Shown here piece by piece: positions 53,190 through 61,563 of a stretch of DNA of 64,000 nucleotides. This stretch comes from Bin75 sp965200435 (GTDB lineage: Bacteria > Nitrospirota > Nitrospiria > Nitrospirales > UBA8639). Position 1 is the first letter of the stretch; each line of letters begins with the position of its first letter. Location: the NCBI GenBank assembly GCA_965200435.1, contig OZ241337.1, positions 2,356,001 through 2,420,000 on the forward strand, read 5' to 3'. The translations under genes and the position numbers were made by a program. A model generated the notes under the pieces. It saw only the letters and a list, made by a program, of their open reading frames with translations. It did no database searches and had not been told where the DNA came from.

Positions 53190-54148
53190 AATCTGTGACG
53201 GTTCGATTGCAAAAAGTCATTGCCGCGAGTGGAGTGGCGTCCCGGCGCGCAGCCGAAACCATGATCCGGGAAGGCCGTGTCACCGTGAACGGGCAAGTGG
53301 TTCGCGTTCTTGGCACGTGCATCGATCCGTCGAAAGATCACGTGAAGGTCGATGGTCGTCACGTGCAACCGGTCGAGCCCGAAGTCTTCGTGCTGCTGCA
53401 CAAACCTCCCGGTTACGTGACGACGATGAGCGATCCTCATGGTCGTCCCACGATTGCGGATCTGGTTGCAAAGGTGAAAGTGCGGGTCTTTCCGGTCGGC
53501 CGGTTGGACTATGACACCGAAGGGCTGTTGTTGCTGACGAATCAGGGAAAGGTGGCACAAGCCTGTGTTCATCCACGGTACCACGTGCCCAAGACGTATT
53601 TGGTAAAAGTGTCGGGGGTGTGTACGGACGAGGAAATCCGAAATCTTCAGAACGGCATTGCCCTGGACGACGGCATGACCGCTCCTGCGATCGTCAGGAA
53701 GTCCGGAAAGGCCAAGGCCAATTCATGGTTGGAACTCACGATTCATGAAGGCAGGAAGCATCAGATCAAACGGATGCTGGAAGCCTTGGGGCATCGAGTC
53801 ATGCGGATCAAACGAATTCGTTTCGGCCCGCTTGTTCTTGGAGATCTTCCCATGGGGGGGTGGCGGTTTGCTGCCGATGCCGAGGCCAATGCCCTGCGGG
53901 CAATCGTGCATCGATCCACCGGGCCACGGAATGCCCGGGTGCAGGCTTCGGGGTCCGACTTGCAAAGGTTGCGACCGGCTAGGGATACTGGGCCACCGCG
54001 CCTGCGCCAAACGAATCCTTCATCAAAGACAAACGCAAGCAACAAGAGCCGGAAGGCTCGTCCGGCTTCCGGTCGTGCCAAGCAGGTCGATCCAGCGACA
54101 ACAGGCCGGGGGCGCACGCGGCCTCGGGAAAGGCGAACAGTCAAGTGA
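53186..54148 (+). CDS. rluB: 23S rRNA pseudouridine synthase (RluB/RsuA family)
   Basis: 320 residues from a TTG that overlaps the HIT stop (TTGA). An N-terminal S4 domain ('VRLQKVIAASGVASRRAAET', 'EGRVTVNGQVVRVLG') binds RNA. The catalytic domain has 'FVLLHKPPGYVTTMSDPHGR' and the active-site Asp in 'VFPVGRLDYDTEGLLLLTN'. 'LELTIHEGRKHQIKRMLEAL' follows. The family places RluB at position 2605 of 23S rRNA; RluB versus RsuA cannot be settled without alignment. The ~75-residue C-terminal tail is Arg/Lys/Pro-rich and disordered-looking, probably extra RNA contacts. The stop overlaps the aspS GTG (GTGA). Confidence 0.9.
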   Translation: MKSVTVRLQKVIAASGVASRRAAETMIREGRVTVNGQVVRVLGTCIDPSKDHVKVDGRHVQPVEPEVFVLLHKPPGYVTTMSDPHGRPTIADLVAKVKVRVFPVGRLDYDTEGLLLLTNQGKVAQACVHPRYHVPKTYLVKVSGVCTDEEIRNLQNGIALDDGMTAPAIVRKSGKAKANSWLELTIHEGRKHQIKRMLEALGHRVMRIKRIRFGPLVLGDLPMGGWRFAADAEANALRAIVHRSTGPRNARVQASGSDLQRLRPARDTGPPRLRQTNPSSKTNASNKSRKARPASGRAKQVDPATTGRGRTRPRERRTVK

Positions 54149-55905
54149 GGCGGACACACCATTGTGGAGAATTGACTCGTGAACAGGATGGCCAAACCGT
54201 CACGTTGATGGGATGGGTGCATGGTCGTCGTGATCACGGAGCCGTGTTGTTTATCGACGTGCGTGACCGTTTCGGTGTGACGCAACTCGTGTTTGACGTG
54301 GAGGCCGGTCAGGCCCTTCATGAACAGGCCAACGAACTCCGCAATGAATTTGTGATTGCCGCCACCGGAACGGTACGGCTCAGACCCGAAGAATCGATAA
54401 ATCCACAAATTGCGACCGGAGAAATCGAAGTCCAGGCCAGCGTCCTGGAAGTGCTGAATCGAGCCCGCACCCCGCCTTTTTTAGTCGAAGACGACAGTCA
54501 GGCCACGGAAGCCCTTCGTTTGAAACATCGCTATCTGGATCTGCGCCGGCCTCCCATGCAGCGGTGGCTCTCGCTCCGTCATGACGTGACCTACCGGACC
54601 AGGCAGTTTCTTCATCAGCGCGGGTTTCTGGAAATCGAGACTCCGATCCTCACGAAGAGTACGCCCGAAGGGGCCAGAGACTATCTGGTGCCGAGTCGCG
54701 TCAATCAGGGAGCCTTCTTTGCCTTGCCGCAATCGCCGCAGTTATTTAAGCAGATCCTGATGGTCGGTGGAGCCGACCGGTATTTTCAGATCGCCCGTTG
54801 CTTCCGTGATGAAGATCTCCGGCTCGACCGGCAGCCCGAGTTTACGCAAATCGACCTGGAGATGTCGTTTGTGGAACGTGACGACGTGATGAACCTGACG
54901 GAAGAATTGTTGCGTCTCGTGGGCAAGGAAGCCGCGGGTATTGCCTTGCCGTTTCCGTTCCCGCGGCTGACCTATCAGGAGGCCCTGTCGCGGTACGGGA
55001 CCGACAGACCCGATCGCCGCTTCGGATTGGAACTCCATGATTTGAACGACGTCGCCAAACGCGTCGAGTTCAAAGTATTCCGGGAGACGGTGGAACAAGG
55101 GGGGCAGGTTTCCGGGCTCGTGGTCAAAGGCGGCGCGGACATTGCACGCAATCAAATTGACCGGCTCATCGACGTCGCCAAAGGGTTTGGAGCCAAGGGC
55201 CTTGCGTGGGTCAAGGTTACCGAAGGCTGGCGACTTGAGTCGGCCATTGCCAAATTTCTGGACGCCGGACTGCTGCAGCAGGCACTCCCGGACGCCGGTT
55301 CCGGGGATCTTCTGCTCTTTGTCGCGGACAAACCGTCTGTGACATATGAAGTCTTGGGCCGGCTTCGATCATACCTGGGAGTCGAATTGGAGTTGATCGA
55401 TCAAGAGAAATGGGAGCCGGTCTGGATCACGGACTTCCCCATGTTCGAATACGATGCAGCCGAACAACGCTACGTGGCGCTGCACCATCCCTTTACCTCG
55501 CCGTGCGCGAATGACCTTTCCAATATGGAGTCCGCGCCATTGCACGTTCGCGCGCAAGCCTATGACGTCGTCCTCAATGGGTTTGAGATCGGTGGGGGCA
55601 GCATTCGTATCCACCGGAGTGAGTTACAGCAGAAGGTGTTCGACCTGTTGGGGATTTCCCAGGAAGCCGCTCGGGAAAAATTCGGCTTTTTGTTGGATGC
55701 GCTGGAGTATGGCGCCCCGCCCCACGGTGGAATTGCCTTGGGCTTGGACCGTCTGGTCATGCTGCTCGGAAAAGCCGAATCCATTCGAGACGTCATTCCC
55801 TTCCCCAAGACGCAAAAGGTGCAATGTCTCATGACCAAAGCCCCGTCGGACGTCGACCAAGCCCAACTCAAAGCTCTGGGCATCAAACTCGACGTTGAAC
55901 TCTAG
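54145..55905 (+). CDS. aspS: Aspartyl-tRNA synthetase, bacterial type
   Basis: 586 residues from a GTG overlapping the rluB stop. The N-terminal OB-fold anticodon domain has 'VTLMGWVHGRRDHGAVLFID'. Class II motif 1 is 'GFLEIETPILTKSTPEGARD', motif 2 'FQIARCFRDEDLRLDRQPEFTQ' region, and motif 3 'GIALGLDRLVMLL'. The bacterial GAD insertion domain lies between motifs 2 and 3. Whether it is discriminating or also charges tRNA-Asn cannot be read directly; no gatCAB is in view. Confidence 0.97.
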   Translation: MRRTHHCGELTREQDGQTVTLMGWVHGRRDHGAVLFIDVRDRFGVTQLVFDVEAGQALHEQANELRNEFVIAATGTVRLRPEESINPQIATGEIEVQASVLEVLNRARTPPFLVEDDSQATEALRLKHRYLDLRRPPMQRWLSLRHDVTYRTRQFLHQRGFLEIETPILTKSTPEGARDYLVPSRVNQGAFFALPQSPQLFKQILMVGGADRYFQIARCFRDEDLRLDRQPEFTQIDLEMSFVERDDVMNLTEELLRLVGKEAAGIALPFPFPRLTYQEALSRYGTDRPDRRFGLELHDLNDVAKRVEFKVFRETVEQGGQVSGLVVKGGADIARNQIDRLIDVAKGFGAKGLAWVKVTEGWRLESAIAKFLDAGLLQQALPDAGSGDLLLFVADKPSVTYEVLGRLRSYLGVELELIDQEKWEPVWITDFPMFEYDAAEQRYVALHHPFTSPCANDLSNMESAPLHVRAQAYDVVLNGFEIGGGSIRIHRSELQQKVFDLLGISQEAAREKFGFLLDALEYGAPPHGGIALGLDRLVMLLGKAESIRDVIPFPKTQKVQCLMTKAPSDVDQAQLKALGIKLDVEL

Positions 55906-55929
55906 GCTCCCTCCCCTTCCCCCAAACTC

Positions 55930-55966
55930 CCTCGCCCCTTGCGGGAGAGGGCTGGGGTGAGGGGGC
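55930..55966. repeat. Hairpin repeat (CTCGCCCCTTGCGGGAGAGGGCTGGGGTGAGGG type)
   Basis: An inverted member of the repeat family found at 4804-4861, with the GAGAGGGCTGGGGTGAGGG core. It lies in the spacer between convergent aspS and the DNA methyltransferase and could fold into a short stem. Confidence 0.55.
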
Positions 55967-55989
55967 GGCCGCGAAATCCGTTGCTCTGA

Positions 55990-56859
55990 CTAGATGGGAA
56001 GCGCGTGTTGTGTGACGCTATTGATACGTGTTTGGGAGTGTGTGGCGTATTCTTCGTTGAGTTCGATCAGCACTGCCTTGCGATTTAATTCGGCGGCCGC
56101 CAGGCCAGTCGTTCCGGAACCGGAAAACGGATCAAAAACCACGTCGCCGGGACGACTGCCCAAGAGCAGGCAGCGCCTTGCCAATTCTTTGGGGAAGGCA
56201 GCGGGATGGGGTGCACCACTGGAATCGGGTCCCAAGAGCCAGTAATTCTTGAGATTGGCCCCGGTTTCTTCACGGACGGCCTGGTTGTCGTAATAGTAAT
56301 GAGGTGTCTTCGAAAACAAAAATACCTCCTCTGTCGCGTTTGAAGGACGATTTTTGACGCTTTCCGGCATGGGTGCTTTCTTGACCCACGTGATCTTCGA
56401 GCGCAGCAACCATCCGTCTGCTTGCAGCGCAAATGCCACTCGCCATGGCAACCCCATGAGATCGCGGTCTTTCAGCCCCCAACAGTCGGGGACTTGGCAG
56501 TTCCGTCTTTGAATCAGTTTCCTGGTGGCACCGACTTGTGCATTGGGACCGCAGTTCCCGGTTCCGCCGTTGCGAGCATATCCGTCGCCGACGTTCAGCC
56601 ACAACGTGCCGTCATCCGTCAACACTCTTTGAACTTCGTGGAAAATCTTCACGAGATTTTCCACATATTCTTCAGGAGAGCATTCAGCGCCGATCTGCAC
56701 GGCATGATCGTAGTCTCGCAAACCCCAATACGGTGGAGAAGTCACACAACATTGCACTGATCGGGATTCAAGGTGAGGGAGGATATCCCGATTGTCACCC
56801 AGCAGGATTTTCACGTCGCCCGGTTCGGATTCCTTGTGTGGCAGGTGCCAGGTCGTCAT
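55990..56859 (-). CDS. Orphan DNA methyltransferase, beta class (N4-cytosine or N6-adenine)
   Basis: 289 residues. Catalytic motif IV 'CVTSPPYWGLRDYD' lies near residue 40 and the SAM-binding motif I 'VFDPFSGSGTTGLAAAELNR' near residue 245, so IV precedes I, as in beta-class enzymes. SPPYW favours N4-cytosine, although N6-adenine methylases can share it. A central target-recognition region includes 'DCWGLKDRDLMGLPWRVAFA'. No restriction endonuclease, specificity subunit or phage gene is adjacent, so it appears to be a solitary methylase, perhaps epigenetic or left over from a lost system. 'KTPHYYYDNQAVREE' is typical of the family. Confidence 0.85.
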   Translation of the reverse strand: MTTWHLPHKESEPGDVKILLGDNRDILPHLESRSVQCCVTSPPYWGLRDYDHAVQIGAECSPEEYVENLVKIFHEVQRVLTDDGTLWLNVGDGYARNGGTGNCGPNAQVGATRKLIQRRNCQVPDCWGLKDRDLMGLPWRVAFALQADGWLLRSKITWVKKAPMPESVKNRPSNATEEVFLFSKTPHYYYDNQAVREETGANLKNYWLLGPDSSGAPHPAAFPKELARRCLLLGSRPGDVVFDPFSGSGTTGLAAAELNRKAVLIELNEEYATHSQTRINSVTQHALPI

Positions 56860-56906
56860 GCAAGATGTCCTGAGTGTCTAGAGCCAGCCATCGCCGCGAC
56901 GCAGGC

Positions 56907-57054
56907 TAGGGAACCTTTGATTTCGTGTGATAGCGGGATGCAGGGCCAAGCGTCCCGGAGCGAAACCCGAAGCGTATCATAGAGATAGGTGAGGGTTGAG
57001 CGAGGACACAACGCAGCCATGCGCCCGATAGTGCACGAAAGCAGAGGCTCCCTA
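56907..57054. mobile_element. MITE-1 copy F (148 bp), supplies the stop codon of the sulfite-oxidase-like gene
   Basis: TAGGGAACCTTTGATTTCGT at the left; GCAGAGGCTCCCTA at the right, more diverged. On the minus strand the sulfite-oxidase-like gene ends ...AATGCC TAG GGAGCC, so the stop is the TA flank plus the first base of the element. Confidence 0.88.
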
Positions 57055-58062
57055 GGCATTGAAGACGTTCACCACGATACTGTGCAGACCCGTGGCCCCG
57101 TTGGGTTGGGGGCGGGTGATCGTTGAAGTTTGCACGGTGCCGGTGGTATCAACGGCGCGAACGGAGACCATGCTTTTACCATCAGGCATGTCGGGTCGCT
57201 GATAGTTCCAGACCACCCAGGACCAGGGAGACTGCGGGGGTTCGATGGTAGCGTCGATCCAGGTTTTTTCCTGATCGAAACTCAACTGCACCTGAGCAAT
57301 AGAATGGGGACCGCCGAAAGCAATGCCGCGGAATTGGACGTTGGGGCCACGCACGTCCCGATAATGGCCGGGACTATCGATGCGCGAGAAAATATGGATC
57401 GTCCCCTCATCGGTCCACCCTTTGCGTTGCCAATACCCCTGATAATCCCCATTGTACACTTCGATTTCCGTAATCCATTTGACGTTTTTAATGCCGTATA
57501 ACCCAGGGACAATCAGGCGGACCGGAAACCCATGGGCTTTCGGGAGTTTTTCCCCATTCATGAGATAGGCCAGCATCACCTCGTCGTGCATGGCGCGTTC
57601 AAAGGGGATGCTGTCATGATACGCATCGGCGCCTCGAAAAATAACGTCTCGCGCTGTGTCAGGATCAGCCCCGGCTTCGAGGAGTAAGGCCTTAAGAGAA
57701 ATCCCTCGCCAGATCGCATTGCCCAGACTCGTCCCCCCGGGCAGGGTATCGATGCATATGAGCGTAGAAACTTGGTCGAACGGTTGGCGATTCAGAACGT
57801 CCCGCCAGGTGAGCACCATGGGGTTGGTGACCGCGCCTTTGACCACCATTTGCCATTGATCCTGATCGAGATCACGGGTGAAATTGTACGCAGAGTCCAT
57901 ATAATTGACGGTATAAAACTTATCATTCGGGGTGAAATACCGTGTTTCCCGCGGCGGGACGGCAAACATGCTCCCGAGGTCGCACCCGCTGGTGAGGCTG
58001 CCGAGGCCCGCCAGGGTTCCCAGGCTGCTCAGTTGAAACAATTTTCGACGGGTGAGATCCAT
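57052..58062 (-). CDS. Tat-exported, sulfite-oxidase-like molybdopterin lipoprotein
   Basis: 336 residues. The N-terminus 'LTRRKLFQLSSLG' is a twin-arginine signal and is followed by a lipobox (LTSGC), so a Tat-exported lipoprotein is predicted. The molybdopterin-binding fold of the sulfite oxidase family is indicated by 'QWQMVVKGAVTNPMVLTW', the Mo-ligating Cys in 'STLICIDTLPGGTSLGNAIW', 'RDVIFRGADAYHDSIPFERA', 'HGFPVRLIVPGLYGIKNVKW' and a C-terminal Mo-co dimerisation domain ('SPWSWVVWNYQRPD'). The family oxidises sulfite or related substrates, or in the YedY branch reduces methionine sulfoxide; sequence alone does not decide. No heme or cytochrome partner is adjacent. The stop codon lies at the edge of MITE-1 copy F. 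Confidence 0.88.
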   Translation of the reverse strand: MDLTRRKLFQLSSLGTLAGLGSLTSGCDLGSMFAVPPRETRYFTPNDKFYTVNYMDSAYNFTRDLDQDQWQMVVKGAVTNPMVLTWRDVLNRQPFDQVSTLICIDTLPGGTSLGNAIWRGISLKALLLEAGADPDTARDVIFRGADAYHDSIPFERAMHDEVMLAYLMNGEKLPKAHGFPVRLIVPGLYGIKNVKWITEIEVYNGDYQGYWQRKGWTDEGTIHIFSRIDSPGHYRDVRGPNVQFRGIAFGGPHSIAQVQLSFDQEKTWIDATIEPPQSPWSWVVWNYQRPDMPDGKSMVSVRAVDTTGTVQTSTITRPQPNGATGLHSIVVNVFNA

Positions 58063-58129
58063 GGGTTCAACGCTGCCCTTTTCTATTAAGTAAATTATAG
58101 TATCATATCATACCCGTTGCAAGAGAGGG

Positions 58130-58340
58130 TCTAGGTCCACCCCCTGTGGCACTCGGGTTGATGGTGAAGGAGGAATTGTACAGGAGAGTGGCGCCCCAGG
58201 CTCCCCCGCATTTGTAGCTGCGCCATTTCATGGCGCAGCTTGGCCCGCGGCCGCTCCAAGAGCCGCAGAAGAGGCGGCAGCGACACATGCGGAGCAGCCG
58301 ACCTTGGATCCCGCTATCACACTACATCAGAGGCTCCCTA
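58130..58340. mobile_element. Composite relic: IS left end, MITE-2 and a MITE-1 fragment
   Basis: 58130-58200 matches the IS left end (CTAGGTCCACC, GGCACTCGGGTTGATGGTG), 58210-58285 is a MITE-2 copy (TTTGTAGCTGCGCCATTTCA ... GCGGCAGCGACACATG), and 58307-58340 is the inner and right part of MITE-1 (CCCGCTATCACAC ... ATCAGAGGCTCCCTA). The first two parts repeat the arrangement at 44157-44330. Confidence 0.7.
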
Positions 58341-58778
58341 ACCCCCTCAATCCCCCTTATCAGGGGGACGTGGTTGGGCTGTGTTGTCGGTCGGGTGAGC
58401 CGCAAGGCGTCACCCGACCATGCTCACAGACAGGCCTGCCAAGTTAGCGACATCATTCCCTAAGAGAGCCAGGGAACGGGTATGTCAACCCGAGAACCCT
58501 CCACCCCATAGGTGTCCCTGACAATCGTTGCATTACGGGAAGCTCCCCCAGCACGTTGAGGGGGAGTCAAAACGCAACCTCGAAGATCTGCAATTGGCGA
58601 ACAACCCCCAGCACAGATCACTCCCCCCTTGAGGGGGAGTCGGCAAGCCAAGGGCACCAGCCCGCCGGCGCGCCGGTGGGGGGGGGGGACGCCGGTGGGG
58701 GGGCTACGCGGGAGAAGGCCGCCCTAAGGCCGGTCGCCACTCACCCCACCTTCTCCCTCGGTGGGAAGAAGCTGGAGA
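58341..58778. repeat. Repeat-rich spacer without genes
   Basis: Contains the hairpin GGTCGGGTGAGCCGCAAGGC...TCACCCGACC (58386-58421), two GTTGAGGGGGAGTC/CTTGAGGGGGAGTC units (near 58555 and 58628), and two long G-runs around 58680-58702 flanked by CGCCGGTGGGG repeats. The G-runs may contain sequencing length errors. No coding sequence is convincing here. Confidence 0.5.
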
Positions 58779-59822
58779 TCAGGCAGGCTGAGTCAACGGA
58801 ACAGGTTCCCATGATCGGCCGCCGTTGGTCGTTCGGAAAAGGCCGGCGCGATTGGTTCCCGTATACAAGGTTGAAGAGTCCATCGGACTCATGACCAGGG
58901 CACGAATGTTAAGATTGGTCAGTCCGTCATTGATCGCGTGCCAAGTCTGGCCACCATCCCGGCTGGTATGGACACCGGCGCGACTGGCCACAAAGACCAC
59001 GTCCGATGTCATTGGGTCGAGAACCAGGGCACTGAAAAATTGGTCGGGCAGGGTTTCACCGATCCGCTGCCAGGACTCTCCGCCATTGGTCGTCTTGTAG
59101 AGCCCTTTCAGGGTAGCCGCATACACGGTCTCGGGCGTATGCCGATCGATTCGGATTGTGACGACGCTCAGGGCGCGGGACGACTTAAGGACGTCCGGCG
59201 GAACCAGCCCGTTGTTGATCTTGGCCCAGGTTTTCGCCCCGTCGAGTGAGCGATAGACACCCCCGCTGGTGCCGGCATACAAGGTTTGTGGTTGATTGGG
59301 GTCCACGTCGAGGGTGACGACCATCAGGACTTCAATCATGCCGTCCATGCGTTTGACCCAGGTGGCCCCGGCATTTTCCGTTTCGAAGACCCCCATCGAC
59401 GTGGCGGCGAAAATATGCTGACTGGATCCTGGGACGAATTTGATTTCATGCACCACCGAGGTAATGGTCACACCTTCCAACCCCTTGCGTTGCGAGATCC
59501 ACTGGTGGCCACCGTTAAAGCTCTTGAAAATCGCATCGCCTTTAGTGCCGGCATACACGTTGGCAGGAAGGAGGGGATCAATGGCAAGCGAAATCACGCG
59601 AGAATGGGTCATGCCTTTCGAGACGTTTTTCCAGGTTGCACCTGAATCGCGAGTCTTGTAGATGTAATCGTTCGTGGCAACGTAAAGCAGGTTGGATTTG
59701 GTCGGATGCAAGGCAATCTCGACGACGGGTTCACCACTTCCACCGCAAGCCGAGAGCGTACAAACCAGAATTGAGAAGAGACGGATCAACGTGGATTTTC
59801 GTTTTGAGATGTGACGAGACAT
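58779..59822 (-). CDS. YCF48/sortilin-like beta-propeller lipoprotein
   Basis: 347 residues. A signal segment ends in a lipobox (CTLSAC), so the protein is lipid-anchored. Seven BNR-type repeats follow, each 'LYVATN..GIYKT.DGG.TW..I..GL' (e.g. 'TLYAGTSGGVYRSLDGAKTW', 'TVYAATLKGLYKTTNGGESW'), enough to close a seven-bladed propeller. It resembles VPS10/sortilin and YCF48 propellers. It is a distant relative of the secreted propeller at 29387 but uses different blade sequences. It lies 28 bp upstream of nothing on its own strand; the barrel gene 59851-60795 ends 28 bp 5' of its start and is transcribed in the same direction, so barrel and propeller may be co-expressed. Function unknown. Confidence 0.8.
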   Translation of the reverse strand: MSRHISKRKSTLIRLFSILVCTLSACGGSGEPVVEIALHPTKSNLLYVATNDYIYKTRDSGATWKNVSKGMTHSRVISLAIDPLLPANVYAGTKGDAIFKSFNGGHQWISQRKGLEGVTITSVVHEIKFVPGSSQHIFAATSMGVFETENAGATWVKRMDGMIEVLMVVTLDVDPNQPQTLYAGTSGGVYRSLDGAKTWAKINNGLVPPDVLKSSRALSVVTIRIDRHTPETVYAATLKGLYKTTNGGESWQRIGETLPDQFFSALVLDPMTSDVVFVASRAGVHTSRDGGQTWHAINDGLTNLNIRALVMSPMDSSTLYTGTNRAGLFRTTNGGRSWEPVPLTQPA

Positions 59823-59850
59823 GACAGGCTTTTCCCGCGCCGGACAAGGC

Positions 59851-60795
59851 TTATATATTAAAGAAATACTTGAAGTTCATCGAAATCCCCCAGAACAGTA
59901 AATCATCAGCTTGAATCTCATAACGAACGGGCAGATCACCTCCAGGAGTTCCTGGTGGCCCGACCGTGGACCCGTGGCCTCTCAATGGCTTCCACGCATT
60001 ATCAACATCCTTGAAATCGTTGAAAGAATCTCCGTAGCGGAATTTCAGGCCTACTGAAAACCGTTGGCTCAAGGCATAATCCAGACCGGCTATCCACTGG
60101 CAACCGAACAGTGTATCGGACAAGATTTCGTTGGCTAACGATTGCGTGCCCGCCGCGTTGGGGTTACGTCCGAGATCTCTGAGTCGCTCTCGATCGTTTG
60201 TCCGGATAGACGTTGCGGAATAATCCATTTTCACATGCATCACACCCACCCCGACGCCAAGGTAGGGGGTGACTGTGGGCGATAGCAGATTGTGAAAATC
60301 ATAGTAAAGGTTTGCGAAGAAGTTATCCCCACGAAAGTCACTGATTTTTTCACTCCGCTCGACAAACTCTGCTTGTTTAGGATCGCCGGGTACCACTAAT
60401 GACAAATGGTCGCCGCTCTGTTCGCGACGAAAATACTCGGCTTCAACACGAAAGTCGTGTACGGCATAACCGAGATTGGCCCCTGCCAGAAAACCCGTAC
60501 CAAGATCAAAGCTGTTCGGACGACTCGGCAGGGTTCTGGGTGAACATTCCGCCAACGGCAATGGGACGGTGGTGCCGTTATTCACCCTGGCACTCCCCAA
60601 CCATTGATCGCAGTTGGTTGGAATGCCGATATTCCTGCGGGTGGACTCGAGGTCATCCGGTAAGGACGCTCCTATGTCCGCACCAAAATAGAATCCCTGA
60701 CGAATAGGTGTCTCGGAAGCTCCTGCGTCCGTTATCAGGAGCAGGAGAACCGTGAAAAAAACGGCTGCCGTAGAACCATAGGCAGTCGTATTCAT
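59851..60795 (-). CDS. Outer-membrane beta-barrel protein, paralogue of 17373-18368
   Basis: 314 residues; AAAGGAGTCTCAA precedes the ATG. The signal peptide ends near 'ITDAGASETP'. Barrel features: 'GFYFGADIGASLPDDL', 'DFRVEAEYFRREQSGDH', 'NLYYDFHNLLSPTVTPYLGVG' region, 'LSDTLFGCQWIAGLDYALSQ', 'FSVGLKFRYGDSFNDF' and the aromatic terminus 'WGISMNFKYFFNI'. It shares the LSDTL(F/Y)G motif and overall layout with the 17373 barrel and the 27318 pseudogene. MITE-1 copy G ends 18 bp upstream of the ATG, directly before the ribosome binding site, so the native promoter is either inside or beyond that element. Confidence 0.82.
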   Translation of the reverse strand: MNTTAYGSTAAVFFTVLLLLITDAGASETPIRQGFYFGADIGASLPDDLESTRRNIGIPTNCDQWLGSARVNNGTTVPLPLAECSPRTLPSRPNSFDLGTGFLAGANLGYAVHDFRVEAEYFRREQSGDHLSLVVPGDPKQAEFVERSEKISDFRGDNFFANLYYDFHNLLSPTVTPYLGVGVGVMHVKMDYSATSIRTNDRERLRDLGRNPNAAGTQSLANEILSDTLFGCQWIAGLDYALSQRFSVGLKFRYGDSFNDFKDVDNAWKPLRGHGSTVGPPGTPGGDLPVRYEIQADDLLFWGISMNFKYFFNI

Positions 60796-60812
60796 TTGAG
60801 ACTCCTTTCTGC

Positions 60813-60960
60813 CAGGGACCCGCTGATTTCGTGTGAGAGCGGGATGCAGGGCAGGGCGTCCCGGAGCGAAACCCGAAGCGTATCAGAGAGAGAGGTGAGG
60901 GGTGAGCGAGGACCCCACGCCGCCATGCGCCTGATCGTGCACGACATCAGAGGTTTCCTA
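60813..60960. mobile_element. MITE-1 copy G (148 bp), abutting a barrel gene leader
   Basis: The left end has drifted (CAGGGACCCGCTGATTTCGT); the right end reads CGACATCAGAGGTTTCCTA. Its left edge is 18 bp from the barrel ATG on the minus strand, leaving only the AAAGGAG site between them. Confidence 0.88.
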
Positions 60961-61112
60961 GCGTTTCCGTGTCGGATCTGCGTTCCCCAACCGCTAAAAA
61001 CGACGGCGTATCTTACGACTCAGGGATGAAAATAGCGAGTATTTTCTTTGGTTGTCCGGAGAGTGATTGCAAGGAGCGTGGCAGTCCAGAAGCAAGCACC
61101 CCGAAATGAGCA

Positions 61113-61175
61113 GTTGAAATACGTGGGTCAGTGGTTGAAATGAGTTGGTCAGCGGTTGAAATGTGTGGGTTAGAT
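61113..61175. repeat. Three 21-bp tandem repeats in the spacer
   Basis: Units GTTGAAATACGTGGGTCAGTG, varied to ..GAGTTGGTCAGCG and ..GTGTGGGTTAGAT, at 61113, 61134 and 61155. The surrounding gap 60961-61563 has no convincing gene. From about 61270 the base composition changes abruptly to GC-rich, starting at a run of G. Confidence 0.6.
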
Positions 61176-61563
61176 TTTGTAGTCTTCACACATTTTGGAA
61201 TAATAGAACCAGAATAATAAGGCAGGGGAAATAAGGTAGGCAATGAAAACAAAATGTAACGGAAAGAACCTCCACTGGTCCGGGGGGGGGTATGGAAAAG
61301 GAGGGTGAGCCCTGCCCCGAACTTGTCTCACCCGCTAGGCGGGTGGACAAGCCTAGAAGCCTTGCAGTCTGCGGATCTCGCGTCGCCGGCTTTTGCGTGT
61401 TCCTCAGCCCTCCTTGCCCGTGGCGCGGAGGTCGGCGTTGAACGGAGCCCCGGAAAAGGCTCTGACTCCGAGCCTCAGCCCCACTGCCCGAGTTGTTCAC
61501 GGGCGTCGAGGATTCCACCTCGAAATTGGTCATGCGGGAGGGTCACTGAGGACTTCCCCCGGC

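Noticed and set aside
61113..61175. 21-bp repeats considered as iterons or CRISPR
   Set aside because: Only three contiguous units, no spacers, no replication gene nearby.
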